Part shown: positions 29,801 to 39,691 of the stretch, piece after piece
Position numbering within the stretch: the first letter of the stretch is position 1
Layout of the letters: each line of letters starts with the position of its first letter
Source of the DNA: Nitrospira sp. MA-1
Lineage (GTDB): Bacteria; Nitrospirota; Nitrospiria; Nitrospirales; UBA8639
Length of the DNA: 64,000 nt
Reading direction: 5' to 3'
Assembly (NCBI GenBank): GCA_032139905.1
Contig: JAQJDB010000006.1
Location: 434,001 to 498,000, forward strand
Notes under the pieces: generated by a model
Database searches by the model: none
Told to the model about the DNA's origin: nothing
Seen by the model: only the letters and a program-made list of their open reading frames with translations
Made by a program: the position numbers and the translations under genes

Positions 29801-32800
29801 TCAGGGAATCTCGGATGTATGAATGGCTTCAAATAGTGCTCGGGTTTGAGAGAGCGGTTCCCATTTCATGATGCCCAGCGAGTCATCGACATAGACAGGA
29901 TGTCGCATGCCATTGAGCACAGAGGTTACACCTGGGGTACTGGCTACTGCCCAGATGGCTTTACGGGCAAAAGGTTCTTCCCGTTTGGAATCCGGTATGA
30001 GGGGGTCTATGAGCTTACGAATTTCAGAGAGTTTCTTCGCACTTTTATGCGCGGCCTCCATGCGCATGACCTTGAGGAGGGAGACGAGTTCAGGGACATA
30101 GCGATCCCGCCACGATTCCCATATTTGTTCTTCTTCCTGTTTGCCGGCGAAATGTCTGGTGAGTAGTTGGAAGACCTGATTGGCATGAGGGGCAATCGTT
30201 TGTGATTCGATTTGGTCCCAGTGCTCAAGATTGTGGATGGACGGACGAATTCGTTTCAGTTCTTCGGCCCAGTTGAAATAGTCCAGTGGAGCAGCTCCTT
30301 TTTCCGGTTTGGGGACCTGGGGTGCTAGCACCTGCTTGTAATCGTGTTCCAGCGCGGCGACTTTTGGGTGCTGGGCATCAAAGTTCGTATTGGAAATTTC
30401 CGCTTGGGGATCTGCGAGACGTATCATGCCTCCGCCTTTTCCCGGAATGGCATTCAGAGGCCGGTTCACCAGAACAGCAATGTCGGCTTCCTGGGCAAAT
30501 GCCAGGACCGTTTGCGACTGTTCAGGTCCGGTATTGGGTGTGAGCAGGGCTCCCGATTCAAATATATTCATTGGGAGTTGCAGAACACGAAAATGATGGT
30601 GAGGGAGGCCGGCATGTTTCGCGGCAGACTCAGCGGCCTTGAGCATACGAGAAAGTGATGTGGCTTCGGGATTATCGGGTTTGGCCGTGCAGGTATTGGA
30701 GGAGATCCCATAGTATTGCAAACGGCCGGCGGCGATTTGTGTCTCCAGATAGGTAAAAGCTTCTTGCAGACGCCGATAAAACTCCTGCCGGAGATCCTCA
30801 AGTCTGAGTGGATCAATTGATAAGTTCCGGTTCTTGGCATCAGACAAAAAATATTCTGGATTGTGCAGGAGACAGACATCCAGGGTTTCCAGCCCCAGTC
30901 GGTCAAGAGACAGAATGAGTTGTTCCTCTAGAAATGAAGGATGGAGACAATGCCAGATGCCCTCGCCATATTTGACCATTTCGGGAAACGGTTTCCCGGC
31001 CTGTTCCCTGGCCTCGGCGCGTGTAATATTATTTCCCTGCACATAGCCGATTTTTGAGACCACAATGATTTCATCGCGGGAGATCCTCTGCTTAGCAACA
31101 AGATCCTTGAGCACCACACCGACCAACCGTTCGCTTCCACCGTCGGCATAATTGGTGGACGTATCGATAAGGTTGCACCCGCCTTGTAAAGATTTTTCAA
31201 GAGCCCTTCGGTGGTCTTCCACCCCAACGTCGATCCGGTAACCACCAAAGCCTATGCGAGAAGTCGTCAATCCGGTTGAACCCAAAGACGTATATCCATG
31301 AGGAGAAGGGCGAGAATCCTGTGGGCTGGCAAGGATTCTGGCTACGTATTGCCCCGTTCCTTGAGGAGTGGCATGTCCGGAAAGGCCCTGGGTGGTCAGT
31401 GCTTGCAGGGGTGGTTCTTTCGTGTGTGAAGTGGTGGTTCCCTGAGGATGGCTCAATGCGTCAACGACCTCTTGAGGATCGGTGATCGGAGCCTGACAGG
31501 CAAAGTTTTTACAGACATACAGCGCGGATTTCCCATTCGCCAGAGTTTTTCCGGCCAAAAGGGGATGAGTCGGTTCACCATTCAGCTCCTGCTTGTAGGC
31601 CAAAATGCGGTAAGGCACAAAACACGCATTCACTGCTGAACGGAGTTGGTCGTATAGCTTATCGCCGGGAATTCCTACAAGGGCCAACTCGATAGGGCCT
31701 CGTAATAGGAGGTCTACGACCATGAGACTTTTGGGAAACCCTCTGGGCACCTGCCCAATTTGTTGTCCATAGGCACGAATAGCATTGGTCGCGGCTTTCC
31801 GAAAGTCATCACGATCACCGTGAAATGATAGGCGGGCCAAAGCCGAAGCGGCCACCGCATTTCCACTGGGAGTTGCACCATCGGCGCCTTCCCGTCCCCG
31901 GATAATTAAGGCTTCATGATCAGTGGGGGTGGTAAAAAATCCACCGTTGTCCCGATCTTCAAAATCTTCCAGGATACGTTCAGCTAATGAGACCGCCTCA
32001 TGAAGGTACCGTTCCTGGCCAGAGGCTTCATAAACGTCGATCATGGCTTCGGCCGCATAGGCATAATCTTCCAAACAGGCATTGAGATGGGCATGCCCTG
32101 ACCGATAGGTGCGCCACAGCCGGCTCTCCGGACCTGAAAGTGTGGTCAGAAGAAAATCGGCGGCACGGATGGCACCAACTAGATAGGGTTGGTGGTTAAA
32201 TACTCGACCGGCTTCGGCCATTGTCCCGATCATCATGCCATTCCAGGCGGTGATGATTTTATCATCAAGTCCAGGTGGGATTCGTTTCAGACGTGCCTGG
32301 TAGACTTCCGGGCGCACACGGCTGATCGTGTCTCGTAGATCCTCGGTGGAACAGCCTAATTCCTCTGCGACCGTTTCTAGTGATTTCGTTGTGCGCGGGA
32401 TGTTGGTGTGTTCCCAATTGCCTTCCTCGGTGATGTCGTAATAGGCGCAGAAGCGGGTGGCGTCTTGTTCATTTGTTATGAGTTCACGTATCTGTTCCGG
32501 CGTCCACACGAAAAACTTCCCTTCTACTCCTTCGCTGTCCGCATCAGTTGCTGAATAAAACCCGCCTTCCGGTGCGGTCATTTCTCGCAAAATGTAATCT
32601 AAGGTCTCCGTGGCGACCTGGCGGTATCGATTTTCCCCTGTGACTTGAAAGGCTTCAACGTAGGTCCGGGCGAGGAGGGCATTGTCATACAGCATTTTTT
32701 CAAAGTGGGGGGCTAACCATTCATCATCAGTGGAATAGCGCGCAAATCCGCCGCCGATATGATCGTACAGTCCCCCTGCGGCCATGCCATCCAAAGTTTT

Positions 32801-33517
32801 GGTGACCATGGCGAGTATTTTTTTCTCCAGACTCCAGTGGTACTGACGTAAGAGAAATGAGAGTCCGGTGGCGGGCGGAAACTTGGGCGCTCGTCCAAAT
32901 CCCCCATAACGTGCATCAAAATCACGGGCAAATTGCTTGACGGCATTTTCAATCTCGGCTTCACCAACGGCAAGCGGAGATGCAGGTTGTAGAGCGGTTC
33001 TCAGACGTGTGGTGAATCGACTGGCTTGTTGGGTGATGTTGGATTGATCTTTCTTCCACCCTTCCCCAATGTTTGTCAGAATTGATCCGAATCCCGGACG
33101 ACCATAGCGGTCCGTAGGAGGGAAATAAGTTCCTGCAAAAATCGGATCCTGATCGGGGGTGAGGAACACGGTCATGGGCCACCCACCGTGACCCTGGTTC
33201 ATGGCAGTGGTGGCCTGCATATAGATTTCATCCAAATCCGGCCGTTCTTCCCTGTCCACTTTGATATTCACGAAATACCGGTTCATCAGTTCCGCGATGG
33301 CCTGATTCTCAAACGATTCCCGCTCCATGACGTGGCACCAATGGCAGGCTGAATAGCCAATGGAGAGCAAAATTGGTTTATTCTCTTTCTTTGCCATATT
33401 CAGCGCTTCCTCGCCCCAGGGGAACCAATCTACTGGATTGTAGGCATGCTGAAGGAGGTAAGGGCTGGTTTCGTGACTCAGTCGATTGGGTTTGTGCTCT
33501 GTCGTGGATTCAGACAT
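29801..33517 (-). CDS. Fusion of DUF255 thioredoxin-like protein (SSP411/YyaL type) with an aldo/keto reductase
   Basis: One uninterrupted frame of 1238 codons. Residues 10 to about 170 are the thioredoxin-like DUF255 domain with active site Cys58-His-Trp-Cys61 and the family start [20 protein letters not shown]. Residues of about 190-690 form the alpha/alpha-barrel of this family, related to sugar epimerases. From about 741 ([20 protein letters not shown]) an aldo/keto reductase domain follows. It keeps the tetrad: Asp and Tyr in [14 protein letters not shown], Lys in VVSKIGY, His in LLHNPEY. It has an unusually long helical C-terminus. The substrate is unknown. The fusion implies the two activities act together or on one target. 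Confidence 0.88.
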   Translation of the reverse strand: MSESTTEHKPNRLSHETSPYLLQHAYNPVDWFPWGEEALNMAKKENKPILLSIGYSACHWCHVMERESFENQAIAELMNRYFVNIKVDREERPDLDEIYMQATTAMNQGHGGWPMTVFLTPDQDPIFAGTYFPPTDRYGRPGFGSILTNIGEGWKKDQSNITQQASRFTTRLRTALQPASPLAVGEAEIENAVKQFARDFDARYGGFGRAPKFPPATGLSFLLRQYHWSLEKKILAMVTKTLDGMAAGGLYDHIGGGFARYSTDDEWLAPHFEKMLYDNALLARTYVEAFQVTGENRYRQVATETLDYILREMTAPEGGFYSATDADSEGVEGKFFVWTPEQIRELITNEQDATRFCAYYDITEEGNWEHTNIPRTTKSLETVAEELGCSTEDLRDTISRVRPEVYQARLKRIPPGLDDKIITAWNGMMIGTMAEAGRVFNHQPYLVGAIRAADFLLTTLSGPESRLWRTYRSGHAHLNACLEDYAYAAEAMIDVYEASGQERYLHEAVSLAERILEDFEDRDNGGFFTTPTDHEALIIRGREGADGATPSGNAVAASALARLSFHGDRDDFRKAATNAIRAYGQQIGQVPRGFPKSLMVVDLLLRGPIELALVGIPGDKLYDQLRSAVNACFVPYRILAYKQELNGEPTHPLLAGKTLANGKSALYVCKNFACQAPITDPQEVVDALSHPQGTTTSHTKEPPLQALTTQGLSGHATPQGTGQYVARILASPQDSRPSPHGYTSLGSTGLTTSRIGFGGYRIDVGVEDHRRALEKSLQGGCNLIDTSTNYADGGSERLVGVVLKDLVAKQRISRDEIIVVSKIGYVQGNNITRAEAREQAGKPFPEMVKYGEGIWHCLHPSFLEEQLILSLDRLGLETLDVCLLHNPEYFLSDAKNRNLSIDPLRLEDLRQEFYRRLQEAFTYLETQIAAGRLQYYGISSNTCTAKPDNPEATSLSRMLKAAESAAKHAGLPHHHFRVLQLPMNIFESGALLTPNTGPEQSQTVLAFAQEADIAVLVNRPLNAIPGKGGGMIRLADPQAEISNTNFDAQHPKVAALEHDYKQVLAPQVPKPEKGAAPLDYFNWAEELKRIRPSIHNLEHWDQIESQTIAPHANQVFQLLTRHFAGKQEEEQIWESWRDRYVPELVSLLKVMRMEAAHKSAKKLSEIRKLIDPLIPDSKREEPFARKAIWAVASTPGVTSVLNGMRHPVYVDDSLGIMKWEPLSQTRALFEAIHTSEIP

Positions 33518-33599
33518 AAAGGTTTTTCACTCAACGTGATCAGGATAATAAAAATTGGAGACGTAGTACTATCTAACAATACATAATTTAGGAGAAATA

Positions 33600-34106
33600 C
33601 TATTTTTGTTGGTTTCCGAGGCTTCGTTCATACAGCAACACCTTCCAGCCATCCTTTTCCGAAATGAATCCTTTGGGTTGTACAACAGGAAGCATCCCGG
33701 TTCCGGGGACCCGGCCGGTCTGTCCCATGCTTCCGTTTTTGAGGACCCACATCATTTCACCAGGTGTTCGATAGGTGTTAAACTTAGGGTTGGTGAAATT
33801 TCTCGGTTGAATGGGAAGGTTTTTTGCCGCCGGCCCATCCCCCTTTCCTTCTGCCCCATGACAACTAATACAACCCCCACGTCCCAGAAAGATTTCTTTT
33901 CCTTCCGCCAGGATTTCCGGAGTGGGCTCAATGGGAGGTTTCGCCGATTTGGCTTTGGCGATCTCATTCGAAGGGACCCGGGAGATTTTGATGTTGAATT
34001 CACCGCCTGCGGTACCATACCCAGCAGGGTTGGCAGACCAGGCAGGTGGCGCAAGAATGGTGGCGAGGATAAAGCTACTTCCCAAAATAAGCCGGTAGTG
34101 ATTCAT
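33600..34106 (-). CDS. Exported c-type cytochrome, single haem
   Basis: A protein of 168 residues with a signal peptide (about 1-25, ending AWSA). The haem attachment motif is Cys79-Ile-Ser-Cys82-His83, followed by GAEGKGDGPAAKNLPIQPRNF, typical of class I monohaem cytochromes; Met119, Met127 or Met138 could be the sixth ligand. The frame is open further upstream to 34184, but AAGGAG before 34106 and the signal peptide fix the start. It probably shuttles electrons in the periplasm. It lies about 80 bases upstream of the DUF255 fusion gene on the same strand and could share its transcript. Confidence 0.88.
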   Translation of the reverse strand: MNHYRLILGSSFILATILAPPAWSANPAGYGTAGGEFNIKISRVPSNEIAKAKSAKPPIEPTPEILAEGKEIFLGRGGCISCHGAEGKGDGPAAKNLPIQPRNFTNPKFNTYRTPGEMMWVLKNGSMGQTGRVPGTGMLPVVQPKGFISEKDGWKVLLYERSLGNQQK

Positions 34107-34373
34107 GCAAATCTCCTTCAATGCAAATTTTGGATAGGCAGAAAGAAATTTAATATTGTGGAAATCACTCGCGTTCTTCACCATGTATGATCTTCTAAGG
34201 TTATGCGCTCAAGGGTAAACAGGATACCAATCATCAAGGTGAGGGGCAAACCCCGCCTTTAATCACTTGTTTTAATTAAGTCGGCATTCTCTCTTTTCGA
34301 GTAATAAGAGTCCCCTTGCTTAGTGGACAGTTGTGTTACAATTGGCCAAAAATTTTCCTTGAGCATTGGCATT

Positions 34374-34994
34374 ATGGCATTAAACGAGCACAATCGACGG
34401 AAATTTGTGGCTGGCATGAGTCGGCGGATTTCGAAGCTACGCGACCAATCTGAGCAAAGCTTGGACTTTGCTATTGAAACAATGTTTCAAGAGCGAACTG
34501 AGGCCTATCTGCATGTTGAGCAGGGGTTGATGGAGGTTGATCGGATGTTGGGGCTGGTTGAGGGGGAGTTGGAGGATATTACCGAACTGACTACCGCCCA
34601 GCGCTTGGAATCCCGGTTAGAATTTATTGAAGACCGTTTTGAAGAGTTTGAGAGCGAAATAAGGCAGCGTCCCCGCCGTCGACGGCACAAGATCAATCTC
34701 TTTAATTTCTTTAAGGCTGCCGGAGGTGGAGGAGGGGAGGGAGAGCCCACTTCTGTTCGTGGAGAAATTCGTTCGTCCGTCCACGCCTATGAAGTGCTAG
34801 GGGTTGAGTTTGGAAGTCCTTTGCCAGTGGTAACTCGAGCCTTTCGTGAGCGGGCGAAGAAGATACATCCTGATATCCGACAAGGCGACCGCAGTTCCGA
34901 GCCGGAACTGCGGCGAATTATCGAAGCCTACCAATTCCTCAAAACCGACTATTTCGGCGGTACGGCATCGGATTCTGTCCAGCGGCCATTCTGA
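34374..34994 (+). CDS. J-domain protein with the J domain at the C-terminus
   Basis: A 206-residue protein. The N-terminal part (about 1-110) is highly charged and helical, probably coiled coil. A basic segment (RPRRRRHKINLFNFFK) and a glycine run follow. The C-terminal 65 residues form a DnaJ domain with YEVLGVEFGSPLP and the Hsp70-activating His-Pro-Asp in KKIHPDIRQGD. J domains stimulate DnaK ATP hydrolysis; placing one at the C-terminus is unusual among DnaJ-like proteins but known. A GTG at 34323 would add 17 residues; ATG at 34374 is preferred because that extension looks unlike the rest. Confidence 0.8.
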   Translation: MALNEHNRRKFVAGMSRRISKLRDQSEQSLDFAIETMFQERTEAYLHVEQGLMEVDRMLGLVEGELEDITELTTAQRLESRLEFIEDRFEEFESEIRQRPRRRRHKINLFNFFKAAGGGGGEGEPTSVRGEIRSSVHAYEVLGVEFGSPLPVVTRAFRERAKKIHPDIRQGDRSSEPELRRIIEAYQFLKTDYFGGTASDSVQRPF

Positions 34995-35029
34995 CTTTTG
35001 GCCAGGCTTTTTCCCCCGCGAGGATTTCG

Positions 35030-35380
35030 TTAAAGAATTTTGCTGACTGTTTCCGGAGGGCGGGCGAGGATTGCCTGGTCCCCTTTTTGAACCAGAGGAC
35101 GCTGGATGAGATCCGGGTGTTTGATCAGAATGTCTAATAATTCATCATCAGTGAATTGTGAGTCTTGTAAGTTCAGATTTTTGTAAATCGCTTCCTTTTT
35201 TCGAATAATTTCTGACGATTTGATCCCCGCCTTTTTGAGTAGCCCTTTGAGTGTGGATTTGGAAAATGTTTTTTCGTAGTAGTTAATGGTCGTAAAGGGT
35301 TGTCCGCTTTCCTCCACTAATTTGATAACCTGTCGGCAAGTGGAGCAAGTGGGTTTGTGATAAATGAGGATGTCAGCCAT
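35030..35380 (-). CDS. ArsC/Spx-family thioredoxin-fold protein
   Basis: A 116-residue protein of the arsenate reductase/Spx/YffB family: IYHKPTCSTCRQV with Cys12-Ser-Thr-Cys15, then IKSSEIIRKKE and the C-terminal IQRPLVQKGDQAILARPPE. The CxxC pair suggests a glutaredoxin-like reductase. True arsenate reduction is not assured, and no ars genes are nearby. It faces the J-domain gene tail to tail. Confidence 0.82.
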   Translation of the reverse strand: MADILIYHKPTCSTCRQVIKLVEESGQPFTTINYYEKTFSKSTLKGLLKKAGIKSSEIIRKKEAIYKNLNLQDSQFTDDELLDILIKHPDLIQRPLVQKGDQAILARPPETVSKIL

Positions 35381-35517
35381 GGATACGCCTCCTTTGTAAA
35401 TGGTCTGTCAATTTTTTCACCGCCTTGACCTCCTTTTGAGGCCATGCTACAAGCTGGTCCAGCTGTAGGCGGAAGGAACAGTCTGATGAATTTAAACGAC
35501 CGAGGGATTTTGCCAGT

Positions 35518-35880
35518 ATGAGCGACCTAAACCCAGCTCAAGATTTTTTTTGTGCATCTGAGACGGAGCGAACCTTAAAGGATCTTCGGCTTAAACGTAA
35601 AGGCCAGCCCGTGTATGTGATGGGTCATGAAGATCGGTATAAAGGCAAGGAAGGGGTATTTGAATTTTTTAACGTTCGCCTTGCCGTGGTAAAGTTCCCC
35701 GATGAAAAAACGCTAGGATTTGATCCCATAGATTTATTATTACCTTGTGAGATCAACGAGGACGGCGTACCTTTTTTTGAAATTCGCTATTGCGAAACGT
35801 GCGATCAAGTTTTTCCTCTCACTTCATCGGAGTTTCATGCTCCGGTTGAGCGGAAAGAATGTCCGGAGTGCGCCCCATAA
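35518..35880 (+). CDS. Small protein with a C-terminal CxxC zinc-ribbon-like end
   Basis: A 120-residue cytoplasmic protein of no family I recognise. The last 35 residues carry two CxxC pairs (YCETCDQVF and KECPECAP), which could bind zinc. The middle (KGQPVYVMGHEDRYKGKEGVFEF) looks like a small beta domain. It faces nadK tail to tail. Confidence 0.65.
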   Translation: MSDLNPAQDFFCASETERTLKDLRLKRKGQPVYVMGHEDRYKGKEGVFEFFNVRLAVVKFPDEKTLGFDPIDLLLPCEINEDGVPFFEIRYCETCDQVFPLTSSEFHAPVERKECPECAP

Positions 35881-35982
35881 GTCCCTTTTGAAACAAGGAC
35901 TTTCCGGCAGGTTGCCAGGCTGGCAAATGGGATAGACATGAATGTGGTTGTGTCGGTTTTAGGGGAATCTTGAAGGCAGGAT

Positions 35983-36837
35983 TTACCCATCCCCCCACTT
36001 TAATTTTGTGCGTAACACTTCAAAATAGCTTCGCTCTGGAAAACGAATGAGGTGTGTACGGTGGTCTGATGCTCGAACCTGCACAAGATCACCCGTCAGG
36101 ATTTCCATTCCCACTTGGCCATCAATGGTGGCCATGGCTGGTTCCTGACTTGTCAGTTCAATGGTGATTGGCACATCACCAGGGGCGAGGAAGGGGCGGT
36201 GGGAAAAGGTATGCGGGCAAATTGGGTTTATTAGTAATACTTCCAGCTGTGGATCTAAAATCGGACCCTTTGCCGAAAGGGAATAAGCTGTCGATCCCGT
36301 CGGGGTAGCGACGATCAGTCCATCCCCACGCAAGTTTGTCATGAATGCATGATTCACCCATATTTTGGTGGAGATCATTCTCGCTAAATGTCCTTTACTT
36401 ATTACCACGTCGTTTAAGGCTGAATAGGTGTAGAGGATTTGGTCACCCCGTTGTAGCTGGACTTTTAGCATCAAGCGTTTATCCAGTTGACATTCTCCTG
36501 CGAACACTTTTTCTAAGGCTGTGGGGAGATCATCAAAGTTGATTTCAGTGAGGAAACCCAGACCTCCCATATTGACTCCCAGTATGGGAATTCCTCGTTG
36601 TTCAACGAGCCGTGCTCCGCTTAACATTGTGCCATCGCCACCCAATACAATGAGAAGGTCGGCTTCCTTGGCAATCTGAATACGGGTGGGATTATCAGAA
36701 GTAGGGAACCCTTGAGTGGAATCAAGAATGACAGTTTTGTGATGTGAAACCAACCAATCACGGAGATGGGAGATTTCCTGCAGAATGTTAGGGGCGTTAG
36801 GCTTGGTGATGATTCCGATAGTATGGAAGGTAGACAT
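35983..36837 (-). CDS. nadK: NAD kinase
   Basis: Phosphorylates NAD to NADP. The 284-residue protein has the family motif GGDGT at 66-70 (VLGGDGTMLSGARL), the GVNMGGLGFLTEI strand-loop, the ALNDVVISKG motif and a C-terminal NLRGDGLIVATPTGSTAYSLSA substrate loop. Length is normal. It is the only gene of its strand here and is divergent from clpC. Confidence 0.95.
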   Translation of the reverse strand: MSTFHTIGIITKPNAPNILQEISHLRDWLVSHHKTVILDSTQGFPTSDNPTRIQIAKEADLLIVLGGDGTMLSGARLVEQRGIPILGVNMGGLGFLTEINFDDLPTALEKVFAGECQLDKRLMLKVQLQRGDQILYTYSALNDVVISKGHLARMISTKIWVNHAFMTNLRGDGLIVATPTGSTAYSLSAKGPILDPQLEVLLINPICPHTFSHRPFLAPGDVPITIELTSQEPAMATIDGQVGMEILTGDLVQVRASDHRTHLIRFPERSYFEVLRTKLKWGDG

Positions 36838-37151
36838 GAGCTTCGATAAGAAATGGTGTTGCCAGGCGTCAGGATGGTAGTGTCTTCATTGAACTGATAG
36901 CAAGCGTGGATTTTTTGGAAATGGTATAGGCAATAATATCGGTGTGTGGCAGGAGGCTTTTCTTAGCGTATTTTGATTGGTAGAGTAAATCATCATTACC
37001 GTTGCTGGGTCCTCTCAATCCGGCTTCTGACTTGACAGTTTTGAGGGATCACGGATAGACTGAAATTGTGAATTTTTATCGAATTTATGTGTGGATAATA
37101 GGCGAATGTGTGAGCGAAAAGTTTCGCGAATAATCGGCTAGAGGAGGTCCA
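36838..37151 (+). promoter_or_regulatory. Divergent nadK/clpC intergenic region with a sigma70-type promoter candidate
   Basis: TTGACA at 37032-37037 and TAGACT at 37056-37061 are separated by 18 bases, a fair vegetative promoter for clpC about 90 bases upstream of its ATG. GAGGAGG at 37141-37147 is the clpC ribosome site. No CtsR-like tandem heptamer or CIRCE element is seen. The nadK promoter should lie at the left side but is not clear. Confidence 0.4.
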
Positions 37152-39581
37152 ATGTTCGAACGATTCACGGATCGTGGTAGAAAAATTATAATCCTTGCCA
37201 GAGAAGAAGCGGAACGGCACCAAAACGATTATCTGGGGACCGAGCATTTGGTGCTCGCCATTCTTCGAGAGTCGGACGGCATAGCCTTGATGATCATCAA
37301 AAAGATGGGTCTCTCGCCGGAACAAATCCGTCTTGAAATCGAACGGAATCTGCCAGGGGGTGGAACAACCGTGACATTCGGCGAAATCCCATTTAGCCCC
37401 AGAGTGAAAAAAGTGATTGAATATGGTGTCGAGGAAGCCAGGCTTCTTGGCCACAACCATATCGGGAGTGAACATCTGCTTCTTGGCCTTCTTCGGGAGG
37501 AAGAAGGAATAGGTGGCAAGGTGCTTCGTAGTTTAGGGGCCAATCTTTTAACGGCTCGCCAGTTAACCGTCACGTTCCTTAGAAAATCAGGAACCAGGGA
37601 GCGAGATAAAAAGAGCAGCACTCCTGCGCTAGATGAATTTGGTAGGGATTTGACGCAGTTGGCTCAGGAGGGAACGCTAGACCCTGTTATCGGACGTTCA
37701 GATGAAATCCAAAGGGTACTTCAAATTCTCAGTCGGCGTACGAAAAATAACCCGGCGTTAATTGGTGAATCCGGAGTTGGGAAAACAGCTATTGTGGAAG
37801 GGCTGGCCCAGCGAATCATCGGTCTGGATGTTCCGGACAATTTATTGAATCGAAGGGTTATTGCTTTGGATCTTGGTTCTTTAGTAGCAGGGACCAAATA
37901 TCGAGGGCAATTTGAAGAGCGTCTTAAGGTGGTGATGAAAGAAATTTCCCAAGCGGGGAATATCATTCTCTTTATTGATGAACTTCACACCTTAGTCGGT
38001 GCAGGTGCTGCTGAAGGGTCAATTGACGCCGCAAACATGTTAAAGCCGGCTTTATCTCGTGGTGAAATTCAATGTATTGGCGCCACGACCCTGGATGAAT
38101 ATAGAAAGCATATTGAAAAAGATGGGGCACTCAAGCGGCGGTTTCAGCCTATTTATGTTCAGCCCCCTTCCGTAGAAGAAACCGTGCAGATCATTCAAGG
38201 GCTACGTGATCGATACGAGGAACACCATGGTGTTGAAATTACGGATGAGGCAGTTGAAGAGGCTGTGAAATTGAGTGAACGGTATATCACCGACCGGTTT
38301 TTGCCGGACAAAGCCATTGATCTTATTGATGAGACCGGTTCGCGAGCAAAATTGCTAACGTATGCCCTTCCTCCTGAGTTGAAGTCTCTTGAACAGGAAC
38401 TTAAAAGGGTCGCTCGTGAAAAGGAAGTGGCAATCGGGCTTCAGAATTTTGAAGAAGCCGTAAAATTTCGCGAAGAGGAAGAGCGGTTCAGAAAATTGTT
38501 AGATGATTCAAAGCGTGACTGGAAGAAAAAACAAGAAAAGAATAAACCGGTTATTTCCGGTGAGGACGTAGCCTACGTCATTTCGAAAATGACGGGGATT
38601 CCTCTCTTTAAACTTGAAGAAGAAGAAACTGAAAAGCTGCTGCATATGGAAGATTATCTTCACAAGCGCATCATAGGGCAGGAAGAGGCTATTTCTGCGG
38701 TTTGTCGGTCTATTCGTCGATCGCGAGCTGGATTAAAAGATGCCAAAAAACCCATTGGGTCGTTTATTTTCCTTGGACCGACCGGTGTAGGGAAGACGGA
38801 GCTGGCTCGCGCATTAGCAGAATTCTTGTTCAATACGGATGATGCGTTAATTCGGGTAGACATGTCGGAATACCAGGAGAAATTTACCAGTTCACGCCTG
38901 TTTGGCGCCCCTCCTGGGTATGTAGGCTATGAGGAAGGTGGACAATTGACGGAGAAAGTACGACGCCGACCCTATTCAGTTGTGTTATTTGATGAAATTG
39001 AAAAAGCCCATCCGGATATATTTAATGTGTTGCTGCAGGTCCTTGATGATGGGGTATTGACGGACAGTTTAGGCCGAAAGGTGGACTTCAAGAATACCAT
39101 TCTGGTGATGACGTCAAACTTGGGTACCCGATTCATTCAAAAAGGTGTATCGCTCGGGTTCCAGCGTGATGTTGAAGAAGAGCATACTTCACGTATGCGA
39201 GGTGAAGTCCTGGCGGAGTTGAAGCGTCATTTCAGTCCTGAATTCTTAAATCGTATTGATGAATTAGTGGTCTTCCACCAACTCACGAAGGAACATTTGG
39301 TGAGTATCGTTGACATTCTCATTGGGGAACTCAATGCCCGTCTTGTGGAAAGAGGAGTATATTTAGATGTCACCGACGAGGTGAAGCAGTGGTTGATTGA
39401 GGAAGGCTTTGAACAACAATATGGTGCACGTCCTCTACGCCGAACTATTCAACGCCGCCTGGGAGATCCTCTATCTGAAGAACTGATTAAGGGGCGGTTT
39501 AAAGATGCCAAAAAGATTAAGGTTGTCCTGACCGACCAAACTCCAAATTTCATTGAAGAAGAGGTGTTAGCGAGTGTTTGA
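37152..39581 (+). CDS. clpC: ATP-dependent Clp protease ATPase subunit ClpC
   Basis: ClpC is a Hsp100 unfoldase that feeds proteins to ClpP. The 809-residue protein has a double Clp N-domain (about 1-145), a first AAA domain with Walker A GESGVGKT (205-212), a UVR-like linker (LQNFEEAVKFREEEERF) and a second AAA domain with GPTGVGKT and VLFDEIEKAHPD. The linker and overall length distinguish it from ClpA and ClpB. No mcsA/mcsB or ctsR genes flank it. A strong terminator follows. Confidence 0.95.
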   Translation: MFERFTDRGRKIIILAREEAERHQNDYLGTEHLVLAILRESDGIALMIIKKMGLSPEQIRLEIERNLPGGGTTVTFGEIPFSPRVKKVIEYGVEEARLLGHNHIGSEHLLLGLLREEEGIGGKVLRSLGANLLTARQLTVTFLRKSGTRERDKKSSTPALDEFGRDLTQLAQEGTLDPVIGRSDEIQRVLQILSRRTKNNPALIGESGVGKTAIVEGLAQRIIGLDVPDNLLNRRVIALDLGSLVAGTKYRGQFEERLKVVMKEISQAGNIILFIDELHTLVGAGAAEGSIDAANMLKPALSRGEIQCIGATTLDEYRKHIEKDGALKRRFQPIYVQPPSVEETVQIIQGLRDRYEEHHGVEITDEAVEEAVKLSERYITDRFLPDKAIDLIDETGSRAKLLTYALPPELKSLEQELKRVAREKEVAIGLQNFEEAVKFREEEERFRKLLDDSKRDWKKKQEKNKPVISGEDVAYVISKMTGIPLFKLEEEETEKLLHMEDYLHKRIIGQEEAISAVCRSIRRSRAGLKDAKKPIGSFIFLGPTGVGKTELARALAEFLFNTDDALIRVDMSEYQEKFTSSRLFGAPPGYVGYEEGGQLTEKVRRRPYSVVLFDEIEKAHPDIFNVLLQVLDDGVLTDSLGRKVDFKNTILVMTSNLGTRFIQKGVSLGFQRDVEEEHTSRMRGEVLAELKRHFSPEFLNRIDELVVFHQLTKEHLVSIVDILIGELNARLVERGVYLDVTDEVKQWLIEEGFEQQYGARPLRRTIQRRLGDPLSEELIKGRFKDAKKIKVVLTDQTPNFIEEEVLASV

Positions 39582-39611
39582 TTGGAAATAGGGATGGTCA
39601 AATCCTAGATG

Positions 39612-39645
39612 AAACCCTCAGGACCCCATCAGTCCTGAGGGTTTT
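39612..39645 (+). terminator. Rho-independent terminator after clpC
   Basis: A perfect 13-bp stem (39612-39624 with 39632-39644) encloses a 7-base loop and is followed by a T-rich run to about 39655. It separates clpC from tsaD. Confidence 0.92.
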
Positions 39646-39691
39646 GTTGTTTTTTACCCAATGAATCTTGGTGCTGAAAAGGACTCTATCC

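Noticed and set aside
33606-34190. A 194-codon plus-strand frame opposite the cytochrome c gene
   Set aside because: The minus strand has a signal peptide and a haem-binding CxxCH, so the plus frame is a shadow.
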